Origin: an uncultured Bacteroidia bacterium
GTDB lineage: Bacteria; Bacteroidota; Bacteroidia; Bacteroidales; F082
Assembly (NCBI GenBank): GCA_902800965.1
Contig: CADCGK010000003.1
Coordinates: forward strand, 106,088-170,087
Reading direction: 5' to 3'
DNA length: 64,000 nucleotides
Made by a program: the position numbers and the translations under genes. Of the stretch, positions 50,149-59,515 are shown piece after piece. The notes below the pieces were generated by a model. The model ran no database searches. It saw only the letters and a list, made by a program, of their open reading frames with translations, and was not told where the DNA came from. Positions within the stretch are counted from its first letter, which is position 1, and each line of letters begins with the position of its first letter.

Positions 50149-52508
50149 ACTATCTCATATTTTTCAGAAAGCATCTCCAGTAGCTGGTCTGCCATATCCA
50201 TAAACTTCACGGCATCCTCTTTCCATTCGGGATAGGCGTCACCGCTTAATCCTTTTGATTCGTTCATCCTGGAGAGGAAGGTGATGGCTTGACCTTGTTG
50301 TAGCTGGATAAACATGGGAAGCATTTTGTGACACAAAGCATGTGCGGCGACGAAGTCGTCGTTCTCAATGCACTGGTTCAGTGCCACCAGGTTGTCGGCG
50401 GTGGAGTGGGCGAAGACGGTCAGGATGCCGCGGATGGCTTCGGCGTCGTCGCCCATCATCTCGCAAAGTTCTGGGAAGTCAGTGAATTCACATGCCTGCG
50501 CCTTGGTTTCTTCTGGGATATGACGTCCAAACAACCCCTCAAGGGTCTTGAGGTTGAAAGGCTTCTGCAGGAATCCGTCAAAGCCCTCCTCCTTGGCCTT
50601 CTCAGTGTCGTAGTCCATGCGTGCGGTCATCAGATACACGGGCTTGTCGGGGTCGGCATTTTTGAACAGCTTCAGGATGTCGTTGCCGCTCAACGCGCCC
50701 ATCTCACGGTCGGTGAGGACACAGTCGAAGGTCTCCATCTGTAGCAAGGCCTCGTCCAAGTCGATCTTTGACCGGCATTTCCTGACCTGATGTCCCAGCT
50801 TCCCGATCATGTTGCTGACCACCGTGAGCAGCGACTCGTCGTCGTCGATGATCAGGATGTGTCGCTCGTTAATGACAGGAACGGCTTCCTTATTGGAATT
50901 GGATGCATCCTCGGCAGCATGGAAGTCCTCTGCAAACTCGATCTCCGAAGGTATCCTTATGGTAAACAGGCTGCCTTTGCCGACTTCCGACTGGACGTCG
51001 ATGCTGCCTTTCATCAAGTCGGTGAGACCTTTCACCACAGAGAGGCCGTAGCCGCTGCCTTCCGACAGCTTACTGCCGCTGTCGGTGCGAACAAAGGGCT
51101 TGAAGATCTCTTCGATCTTGTCGCTCGGGATGCCGATGCCGGTGTCACTCACACGGAACACCATCTCGCCGTTTTCATAGCTGGCCCTGAAGCCGATACT
51201 TCCTTCGATGGTGTATTTGATGGCGTTGGAGATAAGGTTGCTGATGATTTGCTTGATCTTCAGACGGTCGGAGTTGGTGAAAAGGGTCTCTTTTATGTCG
51301 TTTTTGTAATCGAAAACCAGATTTTTCTTCTGGGCGATGGGCTCGAACATGGAGGCTGTCTCGTCGCACAATTGGCTGATGTTGAACGAGGTCTTCTCCA
51401 GCTGAAGCATGCCTTGCTCAAGGCTTGAGAACTCGAGAAGGTTGCTTAGCAGGTTGAGGATGTGGTCGGCGTTTTGTTGGATGGAGTGGGCTTCTTTTTC
51501 GTTGCCGGTATTATCCATCAGCTCCAGGTTGCCCAAGATCGATGCCAACGGCGTCTTGATGTCGTGAGAGACGGTGAGGAGCATCTTGTGGCGGTTTTCC
51601 ATGATCTCCTCAGTCTTTTTCCTGGCTTCTTCGGCCTCGTTTCTTGCTTGTTCGGCCGCTTTTCTGGCCCTGAAACCTTTGTTCACGTCGCTGAGGATCA
51701 AAATGACGAAGATGATGATCAGGATAAGGACGATGCCACCGATGTAGGTCGAGGCGGTCATGTTCTCGTCGATGATGTTTTCGCTGATCTCCATCTCTAG
51801 CAAGGCGGATTCAAGAATCTCCTTGTTAAGTGCCAACAGCAGTTCTGAGATCTCTTCAGAGAGGTGGTTGTCGTCGGTGATCAGCTCCGCCGTCTTCCGC
51901 TCATATTCCTTGATGCGTTTCTTGTATTCGGTTTTGGCCTTGTCGGAGAGGATCTTCAGGTCGCTCAAGATGTCGATGGTTGATTCGTTGACCATGGTGA
52001 TGCTGCTGGTCTGGGCGATGCTGTCTTTCTCGTTGGGGTCGAGCACTGGTGGGGAAGGAGGCGTGAAAGCCTTGAGTCGTGCATCGATTTCCGCAAGGGG
52101 GTCGTAATAATAGAACTGTCGCGAGAGCACATAGCTGATCTGTCCTTTCCGCATGATCAGTCGCTCTACCTCATGGATGCGCTCTTCATTTTCCTTGCTT
52201 GGCAATAACACCAAGATGGAGTCGGCATAAAGGCTGATTTCGTTGTTCAAGACACCGAACTGTTTCAAGTGCTTGGGGTTGTCGGTGAAGGCGAACAGGT
52301 TGGCTTCCGACTGTGCCTGGTGGACCACCTGGGTGAACCTGTTGGTGAGGTTGAGCGCGTCGTTTTGCACGTCAAGGTTGACCCTTTGGTTTTGGACGGA
52401 GCCCTGCAACTTATAAATATAGTAAAACATGGCACCACATAATGCGATGACCAACAGGTTGGTAAATACCACCCTCCAACTCGTTCTCCTTTCGATATGT
52501 CTTACCAT
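50145..52508 (-). CDS. hybrid sensor histidine kinase with receiver and HPt domains
   Basis: 787 residues from ATG 52508 (the ORF can extend to 52556, but the minus -7 box TATTTTTG at 52517-52524 sits in that extension). Membrane helix near the start, a periplasmic part (~40-230), a second helix (GIVLILIIIFVILIL), HisKA (VSHDIKTPLASILGN), HATPase (NLISNAIKYT, DTGIGIPSDKI), receiver (LIIDDDESLLT, VLTDREMG) and HPt (ALCHKMLPMF). A phosphorelay likely passes to the convergent NtrC-type regulator. The leader would be only a few bases. Confidence 0.92.
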   Translation of the reverse strand: MVRHIERRTSWRVVFTNLLVIALCGAMFYYIYKLQGSVQNQRVNLDVQNDALNLTNRFTQVVHQAQSEANLFAFTDNPKHLKQFGVLNNEISLYADSILVLLPSKENEERIHEVERLIMRKGQISYVLSRQFYYYDPLAEIDARLKAFTPPSPPVLDPNEKDSIAQTSSITMVNESTIDILSDLKILSDKAKTEYKKRIKEYERKTAELITDDNHLSEEISELLLALNKEILESALLEMEISENIIDENMTASTYIGGIVLILIIIFVILILSDVNKGFRARKAAEQARNEAEEARKKTEEIMENRHKMLLTVSHDIKTPLASILGNLELMDNTGNEKEAHSIQQNADHILNLLSNLLEFSSLEQGMLQLEKTSFNISQLCDETASMFEPIAQKKNLVFDYKNDIKETLFTNSDRLKIKQIISNLISNAIKYTIEGSIGFRASYENGEMVFRVSDTGIGIPSDKIEEIFKPFVRTDSGSKLSEGSGYGLSVVKGLTDLMKGSIDVQSEVGKGSLFTIRIPSEIEFAEDFHAAEDASNSNKEAVPVINERHILIIDDDESLLTVVSNMIGKLGHQVRKCRSKIDLDEALLQMETFDCVLTDREMGALSGNDILKLFKNADPDKPVYLMTARMDYDTEKAKEEGFDGFLQKPFNLKTLEGLFGRHIPEETKAQACEFTDFPELCEMMGDDAEAIRGILTVFAHSTADNLVALNQCIENDDFVAAHALCHKMLPMFIQLQQGQAITFLSRMNESKGLSGDAYPEWKEDAVKFMDMADQLLEMLSEKYEIV

Positions 52509-52516
52509 TCTTTTCG

Positions 52517-52553
52517 CAAAAATAATACTTATTCCGAAAAAAGTGTAATTTTG
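52517..52553. promoter_or_regulatory. divergent -7 boxes of kinase and 5'-nucleotidase genes
   Basis: TATTTTTG on the minus strand (52517-52524) and TAATTTTG on the plus strand (52546-52553), 21 bp apart. The two promoters face away from each other and probably compete or are co-controlled. Confidence 0.6.
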
Positions 52554-52570
52554 CAATAAAATTCTACAAT

Positions 52571-54013
52571 ATGAAAAGGTTGATGCTGATAGGCTGTGTC
52601 ACAGCAGCTTTCTTGTTTTTCCTGACCTCTTGTAAATTGCCGAAGCCTTCGCAAAGTGGTCCGTCAAAAGTAGTGGCGGTGCTTTCTGTGAACGATATGC
52701 ATTCCGCCATCGACATGATGCCACAGTTTGCCGGTCTGGTGGACAGTCTGAGGGGTGTTTATCCCGATTTGTTGGTGTTTTCGGCTGGCGACAACCGTAC
52801 CGGAAATCCTGTCAACGACCAGTATGATCCCACCAACTACCCGATGATTGCCTTGATGAATGAGGTGGGTTTCGATCTCTCTGCGGTCGGCAACCACGAG
52901 TGGGATGGCGGCATTGAAGGCTTGAAGCGCAATATCGAAGACGCCAATTTCCCGTTCCTCTGCGCCAATGTGTTTTTCCCCAAAGGGAAAGAACTCGACG
53001 TGAAACCATACGAGATCTTTCATCAACAAGGTCTGGACATCGCTGTAGTGGGATTGCTGGAAGTGCGCCATAGTGGTATCCCTGGTGCGCATCCCATGTA
53101 TTTCAAGGACATTACTTTTAAGAAAGGTGTCGATGTGCTCCCTGAATACCAGTTTTTGAGGGACAAGGCCAATGTCTTCATCCTTTTGTCACATCTGGGC
53201 TTTGAAGACGACCTAGAAGTGGCCGACCGTTTCCCGTCTTTCGACGCCATTCTCGGCGGTCATTCCCACACTTATGTGGAGAATCCACAAAAACACAATG
53301 GGGTGCTGGTCACCCAAGCGGGGTCCAGCCTGAAATACGCTACGCTGGTGCTGTTTACCGTTCAGAATGGCAAGGTGACCGATGTGAAGGCCAAGAACTT
53401 CGATATCCAAAGTTTCAGGAAAAAGAACCGTAAGATCCAAGCCATGGTTGACGGCTTCAACAGCGACAACAGATTTAACCAAACCTTGGCTACTGCAACG
53501 ACTCCCTTTGAGGACCGCGAGGAGTTGGGCTGTCTCGTCACGGATGCCATCCGTGAGATCAGCGGTGCCGATTTCGCTTTCAACAATACGGGCGGCATCC
53601 GCATAGACCATCTTCAGAAAGGTCCGGTTACCGTTAAAGACGTCTATAGAATCGATCCTTTTAACAATGATATCGTTGTCTTTACCATGAAAGGGAAACA
53701 GCTGGAGCGTTTCATCATGGAGACCTATAAGAAAAACGGCCGCTTTCCGTCTTATGTCTCTGGCATGACTTATACCGTGATCACCGACTACGACGGCTAT
53801 CCGAAATCTGTGATTATCAAACCTGACAAAGGGAGGTTCTCCAATGAAGCGACCTATAAGGTGGCCATGAACAGCTATATGGTCTCCACCCTTCGCTTTG
53901 ACAGCCTCGACGACGGAGAGAGCCAGTTTATGACTTCCGAGGAGATGCTCATACAGTATCTTCGTGATAAAAAAACTATTTCCTACAAAGGTGTGCGCCG
54001 TGCTTTTCATTGA
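52571..54013 (+). CDS. 5'-nucleotidase/cyclic phosphodiesterase lipoprotein (UshA-like)
   Basis: 480 residues; signal peptide with lipobox LTSC. Metallophosphatase motifs VLSVNDMHSA, FSAGDNRTGNP, GNHEWDGG and LGGHSHTY carry the two-metal ligands. The 5'-nucleotidase C-terminal domain (residues ~310-470) holds FNNTGGIRIDH and VYRIDPFNNDIVVFTMKG. Acts in the periplasm on nucleotides. Promoter TAATTTTG at 52546-52553. Confidence 0.93.
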   Translation: MKRLMLIGCVTAAFLFFLTSCKLPKPSQSGPSKVVAVLSVNDMHSAIDMMPQFAGLVDSLRGVYPDLLVFSAGDNRTGNPVNDQYDPTNYPMIALMNEVGFDLSAVGNHEWDGGIEGLKRNIEDANFPFLCANVFFPKGKELDVKPYEIFHQQGLDIAVVGLLEVRHSGIPGAHPMYFKDITFKKGVDVLPEYQFLRDKANVFILLSHLGFEDDLEVADRFPSFDAILGGHSHTYVENPQKHNGVLVTQAGSSLKYATLVLFTVQNGKVTDVKAKNFDIQSFRKKNRKIQAMVDGFNSDNRFNQTLATATTPFEDREELGCLVTDAIREISGADFAFNNTGGIRIDHLQKGPVTVKDVYRIDPFNNDIVVFTMKGKQLERFIMETYKKNGRFPSYVSGMTYTVITDYDGYPKSVIIKPDKGRFSNEATYKVAMNSYMVSTLRFDSLDDGESQFMTSEEMLIQYLRDKKTISYKGVRRAFH

Positions 54014-54071
54014 ATGAAAAATTGACTATTTTTGCGGCCTCAAAAAGAAAGTAATAATTTAATATAGAATC

Positions 54072-55199
54072 ATGAAGAAAGTATTCGTTTTGGTTGCCAT
54101 GGCATTGCTGCTGGCGAGCTGTGGTGGAAAGAAAGTGCGGCTGATTGACGCAGCCAAATTCAACAAGGAAGTGGATGGCAAACAGGTGTCGTTATATACC
54201 ATGCATAATGGCGACATTACCATGCAGGTCACCAATTATGGTGGTCGTGTTGTTGCCTTATGGGCTCCTGACAAGAGAGGCCGTTTTGCCGATGTCGTGT
54301 TGGGCTATGACAATATCGACAAGTATCTGGACAATCCTGGTGAGCGCTATTTGGGCGCTGTGGTCGGCCGTTGTGCTAACCGTATTGCCAATGGCTCGTT
54401 CCAATTGGACAGCGTGACCTACCAACTGCCAAAGAATGACGGCAATAACACCCTGCATGGTGGCGAACTTGGTACCGACCGTGTGGTTTGGGATGTGGTC
54501 AGCACCAACGATTCCGCTATGGTGATGCATGTGGTGCTGCCTGACGGTCAGGACGGCTTCCCAGGTAATCTCGATATCACCATGACCTACACTTTGACAA
54601 GTGATAACGCTTTCCGCATCGATTATCTTGCTACCACCGATAAACCTACACTTTGCAACCTTTCCAACCATTCTTTCTTTAACCTGAATGGTGAAGGTAA
54701 GACCGTGCTGGATCATCAACTGCAAATCATTAGCCCTTGGGCGTTGCCTATTAACGAGTCGATGATTCCTACCGGTGACTTTATCACTGTGAAGGGTACG
54801 CCTTTTGATTTTAATACGATGCACGCAATAGGCGACCGCATTGATGAAAACAATGCTCAGCTGACCAAAGGGCACGGCTATGATCATAACTGGATCATCA
54901 ACAGCGCTGTGGGCGGCAAGATTGTGAAGGCTGCCACATTGTTCGATCCCAAGAGCGGTCGTAAGATGGATGTTTACAGCAATCAGATTGGACTCCAGTT
55001 CTATAGCGGCAATTTCTTTGACGGAAAGACCAAAGGTAAGAGAGGTAACCATATCTATAGAGGCGCTGTGGCACTTGAGACGCAGAACTTCCCCGATGCC
55101 ATTCATCAAGAGAACTTCTCTATTAAATCAGTGCTGAATCCAGGAGAAGAATACAAACATACCTGCATCTATAAGTTCAGCGTTGAAAACGGCAAATAA
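54072..55199 (+). CDS. galM: aldose 1-epimerase (mutarotase) lipoprotein
   Basis: 375 residues; lipobox LLASCG. Mutarotase motifs GRCANRIANGSF (Asn/Arg), NTLHGG and LSNHSFFNLNGEG (catalytic His/Asn-Leu), KGHGYDHNWII and the ALETQNFPDAIHQ Glu segment. Interconverts alpha and beta anomers of aldoses. The next gene begins with GTG directly after the stop. Confidence 0.95.
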   Translation: MKKVFVLVAMALLLASCGGKKVRLIDAAKFNKEVDGKQVSLYTMHNGDITMQVTNYGGRVVALWAPDKRGRFADVVLGYDNIDKYLDNPGERYLGAVVGRCANRIANGSFQLDSVTYQLPKNDGNNTLHGGELGTDRVVWDVVSTNDSAMVMHVVLPDGQDGFPGNLDITMTYTLTSDNAFRIDYLATTDKPTLCNLSNHSFFNLNGEGKTVLDHQLQIISPWALPINESMIPTGDFITVKGTPFDFNTMHAIGDRIDENNAQLTKGHGYDHNWIINSAVGGKIVKAATLFDPKSGRKMDVYSNQIGLQFYSGNFFDGKTKGKRGNHIYRGAVALETQNFPDAIHQENFSIKSVLNPGEEYKHTCIYKFSVENGK

Positions 55200-56993
55200 G
55201 TGAATTACCTCAGCGTTGACGGTATCTCCAAGTCGTATGGCATCAAGACCCTGTTCTCTGATGTCACCTTTGGCATTGAAAAAGGGGATAAGACTGCGCT
55301 GATTGCCTCGAACGGATCGGGCAAATCCACTTTGCTCAAGATCCTTGTTGGCAAGGAATCTCCTGATACTGGGACAGTGACTTTCGCCAACGACATTCGT
55401 GTCGGTTATCTCGAGCAATTGCCGAAATACGATCCTGAGCTGAGCATCCAAGATATCATCGACCAAGCCGCCCGGGAACATAGTGTGGCGACAATGGAGG
55501 ATCTGGAGACGTGCTCCTACGAGCAACGTCTCATCCAGATGCTTACCCGTTTCGAACTCAACGACCTTGAACAGAAGATCGGCAACCTGTCGGGAGGTCA
55601 GGTCAAGCGTCTTGCCTTGGCCATTGTGTTGCTCGACAACCCCGACCTGTTGATCCTTGATGAGCCTACCAACCATCTCGACGTGGAGATGGTGGAGTGG
55701 CTGGAGAAATATCTCTCCCAATCGAGTGTTACCTTGCTCATGGTCACCCACGACCGTTATTTCCTCGATCGGGTCTGCAACAAGATTCTGGAGCTGTACC
55801 AAAGCGTGATCTACACCCACTACGGCAACTTCGACTACTATGTAGAGAAGAGCCGAGAGCGTGAGGAGGTGAAGCGCGCTACCGCCGAGAAGGCTGCCTC
55901 GCAGCTTCGCCGCGAACTGGAGTGGATACGATCCACGCCACAGGCGCGCACCGGCAAGTCGAAAAGCCGTATAGATGCCTTCTACGACCTTAAGGAAAAG
56001 GCAAAGTATCAGGAGGCGGACGACAAGCTGCAGTTCGGCCTTCAAGCACAACGCCTTGGTGGCAAGATCCTCGAGATGTACAACGTCACCAAGACCTACG
56101 ACGATGTCACGGTGCTGCGCGACTTCGACTATGTATTCAAGCGGGGCGAGCGCATCGGACTCATCGGCCGTAACGGGGTGGGGAAGTCGTCCTTCCTCAA
56201 CCTCATCACCCAGCAAGTGGCACCCGACCAAGGAAAGATCATCGTAGGCGACACTGTGACTTACGGCTATTACCGTCAGGAAGGCATCCATTTCGACGAG
56301 AGCAAGACAGTAATAGATGCCATCCGCGACATCGCTGAAGTGCTGCACTATGGCAAGGATCAGGTCTATACCGCCGACCAGCTGCTGGCACATTTCATGT
56401 TCCCCTACAAGATGCAGCGCCAACCCATCGCCTTGCTTTCGGGAGGAGAGAAACGACGCCTTTACCTGCTGACGGTGCTGGTGTCGAATCCCAACTTCCT
56501 CATTCTCGACGAGCCTACCAACGACCTCGACCTGCTGACGCTACAAAAGCTGGAGGACTTCCTGAAGGCCTACAAGGGGTGCCTGCTGGTGGTGTCGCAC
56601 GACCGCTATTTCATGGACGAAGTGGTCGATCAACTCTTCGTCTTCCAAGGTGACGGCAAGGTCAAAGGCTTCATGGGTAACTATTCCCAATACAAGGACT
56701 ATTTAAACGAAAAAGAGTTGCAGGAACGCAAGGCTCAAGCGGCACAGAAAAAGGAAGAACTGCCCAGGCCAGTCCGCGAAAAGAAAAAACGCAGCTTCAA
56801 AGAGGAGCGTGAGTTCCAACAACTGACCAACGAGATAGCATCGTTGGAAGCCGAGAAGGAACAGATCCATCAGGATATGTCAGGCATATCGGATTATGTG
56901 AAACTCCAAGAGATGGGGGAACGACTTCAGGAGATCAAGGACCTGCTTGATGAGAAGGAAATGCGTTGGCTCGAATTGGACGAATGGTCTTGA
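55200..56993 (+). CDS. ABC-F family ATPase (Uup/EttA-like)
   Basis: 597 residues, GTG start adjacent to the previous stop. Two ATPase halves: SNGSGKST / LSGGQVKRL / LLILDEPTNHLD and GRNGVGKS / LSGGEKRRLYLL / FLILDEPTNDLD. A linker of charged helix lies between them, and a coiled-coil C-terminal domain (EEREFQQLTNEIASLEAEKE) resembles Uup. ABC-F proteins act on ribosomes or DNA-branched structures, not transport. Confidence 0.94.
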   Translation: MNYLSVDGISKSYGIKTLFSDVTFGIEKGDKTALIASNGSGKSTLLKILVGKESPDTGTVTFANDIRVGYLEQLPKYDPELSIQDIIDQAAREHSVATMEDLETCSYEQRLIQMLTRFELNDLEQKIGNLSGGQVKRLALAIVLLDNPDLLILDEPTNHLDVEMVEWLEKYLSQSSVTLLMVTHDRYFLDRVCNKILELYQSVIYTHYGNFDYYVEKSREREEVKRATAEKAASQLRRELEWIRSTPQARTGKSKSRIDAFYDLKEKAKYQEADDKLQFGLQAQRLGGKILEMYNVTKTYDDVTVLRDFDYVFKRGERIGLIGRNGVGKSSFLNLITQQVAPDQGKIIVGDTVTYGYYRQEGIHFDESKTVIDAIRDIAEVLHYGKDQVYTADQLLAHFMFPYKMQRQPIALLSGGEKRRLYLLTVLVSNPNFLILDEPTNDLDLLTLQKLEDFLKAYKGCLLVVSHDRYFMDEVVDQLFVFQGDGKVKGFMGNYSQYKDYLNEKELQERKAQAAQKKEELPRPVREKKKRSFKEEREFQQLTNEIASLEAEKEQIHQDMSGISDYVKLQEMGERLQEIKDLLDEKEMRWLELDEWS

Positions 56994-57020
56994 ACCGCCC
57001 ATTTTGTTTGCTGAAGCGCT

Positions 57021-57072
57021 TAAACTATTCTATATAGTTTATTCTTTCGTCAAATAAATAGTGCTATCTTTG
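57021..57072 (+). promoter_or_regulatory. inverted repeat and promoter of the efflux operon
   Basis: Perfect inverted repeat TAAACTAT-TCTAT-ATAGTTTA (57021-57041), 23 bp before the -7 box TATCTTTG (57065-57072). It is a likely regulator site. No regulator gene lies next to it. Confidence 0.55.
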
Positions 57073-57076
57073 CAAA

Positions 57077-57111
57077 CTTAACTTTTATCTCTTAACTCTA
57101 ATCTTTTATCT
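57077..57111 (-). repeat. heptad array in the efflux operon leader (AGATAAA type)
   Basis: On the minus strand: AGATAAA, AGATTAG, AGTTAAG, AGATAAA, AGTTAAG. It fills the leader between the -7 box and the TolC start and is inverted to the array at 62645-62679 at the operon's other end. Confidence 0.8.
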
Positions 57112-57118
57112 ATAAAAA

Positions 57119-58426
57119 ATGGTAAAGAATCGAGCAAAGTATTTTTTTATCTTATTGATATTCAGTTTGTTTGTTGTTGATATCAATGCACAGGACACCC
57201 TGAGTATTACGTTGGATCAAGCCTTGGAAATCGCTTTGTCGGAAAGCAACACCGTCAAGATCGCTGATATGACTGTAGAAAAAAGTGGCTATGCCCAAAA
57301 AGGCAGTTATGCCTCGCTGTATCCGAATGTCAATGTGACGAGTTCCTACCAACGCACCTTGCTCAAGCAGGTGATGGTGATGGACATGGGCGGTCAAGCC
57401 ATGGAAATCAAGGTGGGTCGCGACAACAATATCAGTGCCTCGGCCAGTGCCAGCATGCCTTTGGTGAACGCACCTCTTTGGGAAAGCCTCAAACTCTCAG
57501 CCCTCGATGTGGAGCTGGCTGTGGAACAGGCTCGTTCATCCAAAGTGTCTCTCGTGTCGCAAGTCAAGCAAGCATTCTACGGCGTGTTGCTGGCAAAAGA
57601 GTCACTTGCCGTGGTGAAGCAAGTACGTGAAAACGCACAGGCAAACTATGAAAAGACCATGCAACGCTACAACGTCGGTAAGGCCTCGGAGCTGGAAAAA
57701 CTTCGCGCCCAAGTTAACGTGATGAACGCTGATCCTAACGTGTCCAGTGCTGAAAACGCAGTCCTTTTAGCGACTTGGCAACTGAAGGCTGTGATGGGAC
57801 TGAATCTTGAACAAGAGATTAAAGCTGTGGGTGACCTTAAGGATTATACCCAGCAGCTGCTCACTCCGTACGTCAGCGAGGACAATATCAGCAACAACAG
57901 TTCCTTGCTGCAACTCGACATCCAAGACCGCATGCTGGAATCCAACATCAGGATGCAGAAGAAACAGTATCTGCCTACACTGGCTGCCAGCATCAACTAC
58001 AACTATAGCGCCATGGGTGATGATGAACTGCGTTGGTTCCCATCGTCAACAGCTGCTGTGAGTCTCAACATCCCTGTGTTCGACGGCTTCCAAAAGCATT
58101 ATGCCATCAAGCAAAGCAAGATCAACAAGGACATGCTTTCCATGCAGCGCGAGGATACCGAACGCCAGATACGCATCGCCATCCGCAACTACAACGACCG
58201 CATCGCCTTGTGTGTGAAGAACTATACCGCCGCCAACGCCACGGTGGAGATCGCCCAGAAGAGCTACGAGATTTCGGCCAAGATGTACGAAGTAGGGAAG
58301 GCCACCCTGGTGGAACTCAACGATGCACAGCTGGCTCTGCAACAGGCACAGCTGACCCAAGCGCAAGCCATCTATGAGTTCATGGTGGCCAAGGCTTCGT
58401 TAGATGAATTGATTGGAAAAGAATAA
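57119..58426 (+). CDS. TolC-family outer-membrane efflux protein
   Basis: 435 residues; a signal peptide (FFILLIFSLFVVDINAQ) then two similar halves of long helices (EIALSESNTVKIADMTVEKS ... YEVGKATLVELNDAQLALQQ), typical of the OEP family. Forms the outer-membrane duct for the RND pump encoded downstream; 11 bp separates it from the adaptor gene. Confidence 0.92.
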   Translation: MVKNRAKYFFILLIFSLFVVDINAQDTLSITLDQALEIALSESNTVKIADMTVEKSGYAQKGSYASLYPNVNVTSSYQRTLLKQVMVMDMGGQAMEIKVGRDNNISASASASMPLVNAPLWESLKLSALDVELAVEQARSSKVSLVSQVKQAFYGVLLAKESLAVVKQVRENAQANYEKTMQRYNVGKASELEKLRAQVNVMNADPNVSSAENAVLLATWQLKAVMGLNLEQEIKAVGDLKDYTQQLLTPYVSEDNISNNSSLLQLDIQDRMLESNIRMQKKQYLPTLAASINYNYSAMGDDELRWFPSSTAAVSLNIPVFDGFQKHYAIKQSKINKDMLSMQREDTERQIRIAIRNYNDRIALCVKNYTAANATVEIAQKSYEISAKMYEVGKATLVELNDAQLALQQAQLTQAQAIYEFMVAKASLDELIGKE

Positions 58427-58437
58427 AAGATCAGGAT

Positions 58438-59460
58438 ATGAAATACACTAGAATTTTCTTGTTTATTGCTGCAGTCGCCATGATGGCAGGCTGTGGATCA
58501 AAGAAGAATGAATCGAACAATGCCGCAGCACCACAGATGACACCTATGGTAAGTGTTGTCACCGCCCAAGCGGAGGATGTTGACATCACCAACACCTTTA
58601 CGTCCAATATCGAGCCGTTTGCGGTGAATAACATCGTGTCGCAAACCGCTGGTCGTATCGTCAGCATCAGGGCCGAGGTGGGTGATAAAGTCCGCAAAGG
58701 CCAATTGTTGGCCACCATGGACGATGTCAATCTGGCCAAGACACGCATGCAGTATGTCAACGATTCAACCGAACTTGTCCGTCTCACCGAACTCTACAAC
58801 ATCGGTGCCGTTGCCCAGGCTGACTACGACATGGCCAAACTGGCTTTGAACATCACCAAGAAGACCTACAATAACTTGGCAGAGAACACCTATCTCCGCA
58901 GTCCCATCAACGGTGTGGTGACGGCTCGCAACTATGACAAGGGCGACATGTATAGCATGACCCAGCCAATCTTCGTGGTGCAGCAGATCCAACCCGTCAA
59001 GATGCTCATCAACGTCTCGGAAAGCCTGTTTACCCAAGTGAATCAAGGCATGGAGTTTGACATCACTGTGGAGTCCTATCCTGGCGAAACCTTCCAAGGC
59101 AAGGTGAACCTCATTTATCCTACCGTGAGTGCCACCACCCATACCTTCCCTGTGGAAGTCGTCTGCCAAAATGCCGATCAAAGACTGCGTCCAGGCATGT
59201 TTGCCCGTGTCACGGCCAACTTCGGTACCAACCATCATGTGGTGGTCCCCGATGTGGCGGTGGTCAAACAGATGGGCTCGGGAGAACACTTCATCTATGT
59301 GCTGCAACCCGACAACACCGTCAAGTACCAACTCGTTGAGGTGGGCAAGCGCCTTGGCAACAGATACGAGATCATCAGTGGCATCAACGAAGGCGACAAG
59401 ATCGTCACCGAAGGCCAAGCCCGACTCAAGGATGGCGTTACCGTTCAAGTGAAAAACTGA
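58438..59460 (+). CDS. RND periplasmic adaptor (membrane fusion) lipoprotein
   Basis: 340 residues; lipobox MMAGCG. Biotinyl-lipoyl-like hairpin (GRIVSIRAEVGDKVRKGQLL, LRSPINGVVTARNYDKGDMY), a beta-barrel and membrane-proximal domain (VPDVAVVKQMGSGEHFIYVL). Links the pump to TolC. Confidence 0.94.
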   Translation: MKYTRIFLFIAAVAMMAGCGSKKNESNNAAAPQMTPMVSVVTAQAEDVDITNTFTSNIEPFAVNNIVSQTAGRIVSIRAEVGDKVRKGQLLATMDDVNLAKTRMQYVNDSTELVRLTELYNIGAVAQADYDMAKLALNITKKTYNNLAENTYLRSPINGVVTARNYDKGDMYSMTQPIFVVQQIQPVKMLINVSESLFTQVNQGMEFDITVESYPGETFQGKVNLIYPTVSATTHTFPVEVVCQNADQRLRPGMFARVTANFGTNHHVVVPDVAVVKQMGSGEHFIYVLQPDNTVKYQLVEVGKRLGNRYEIISGINEGDKIVTEGQARLKDGVTVQVKN

Positions 59461-59483
59461 TAACGAATGGTAACTGATTCTTA

Positions 59484-59511
59484 CTTCTTTCTTCTAACTT
59501 CTGACTTCTAA
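59484..59511 (-). repeat. heptad array between adaptor and pump genes (AGAAGTT type)
   Basis: Minus strand: TTAGAAG-type units, written on plus as CTTCTTT, CTTCTAA, CTTCTGA, CTTCTAA. It occupies the gap and ends 4 bp before the pump ATG. Confidence 0.85.
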
Positions 59512-59515
59512 TAAT

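Noticed and set aside
55128..56423. 431-residue frame antisense to the ABC-F gene
   Set aside because: The plus strand carries both Walker and signature motifs; antisense frame has no family pattern.
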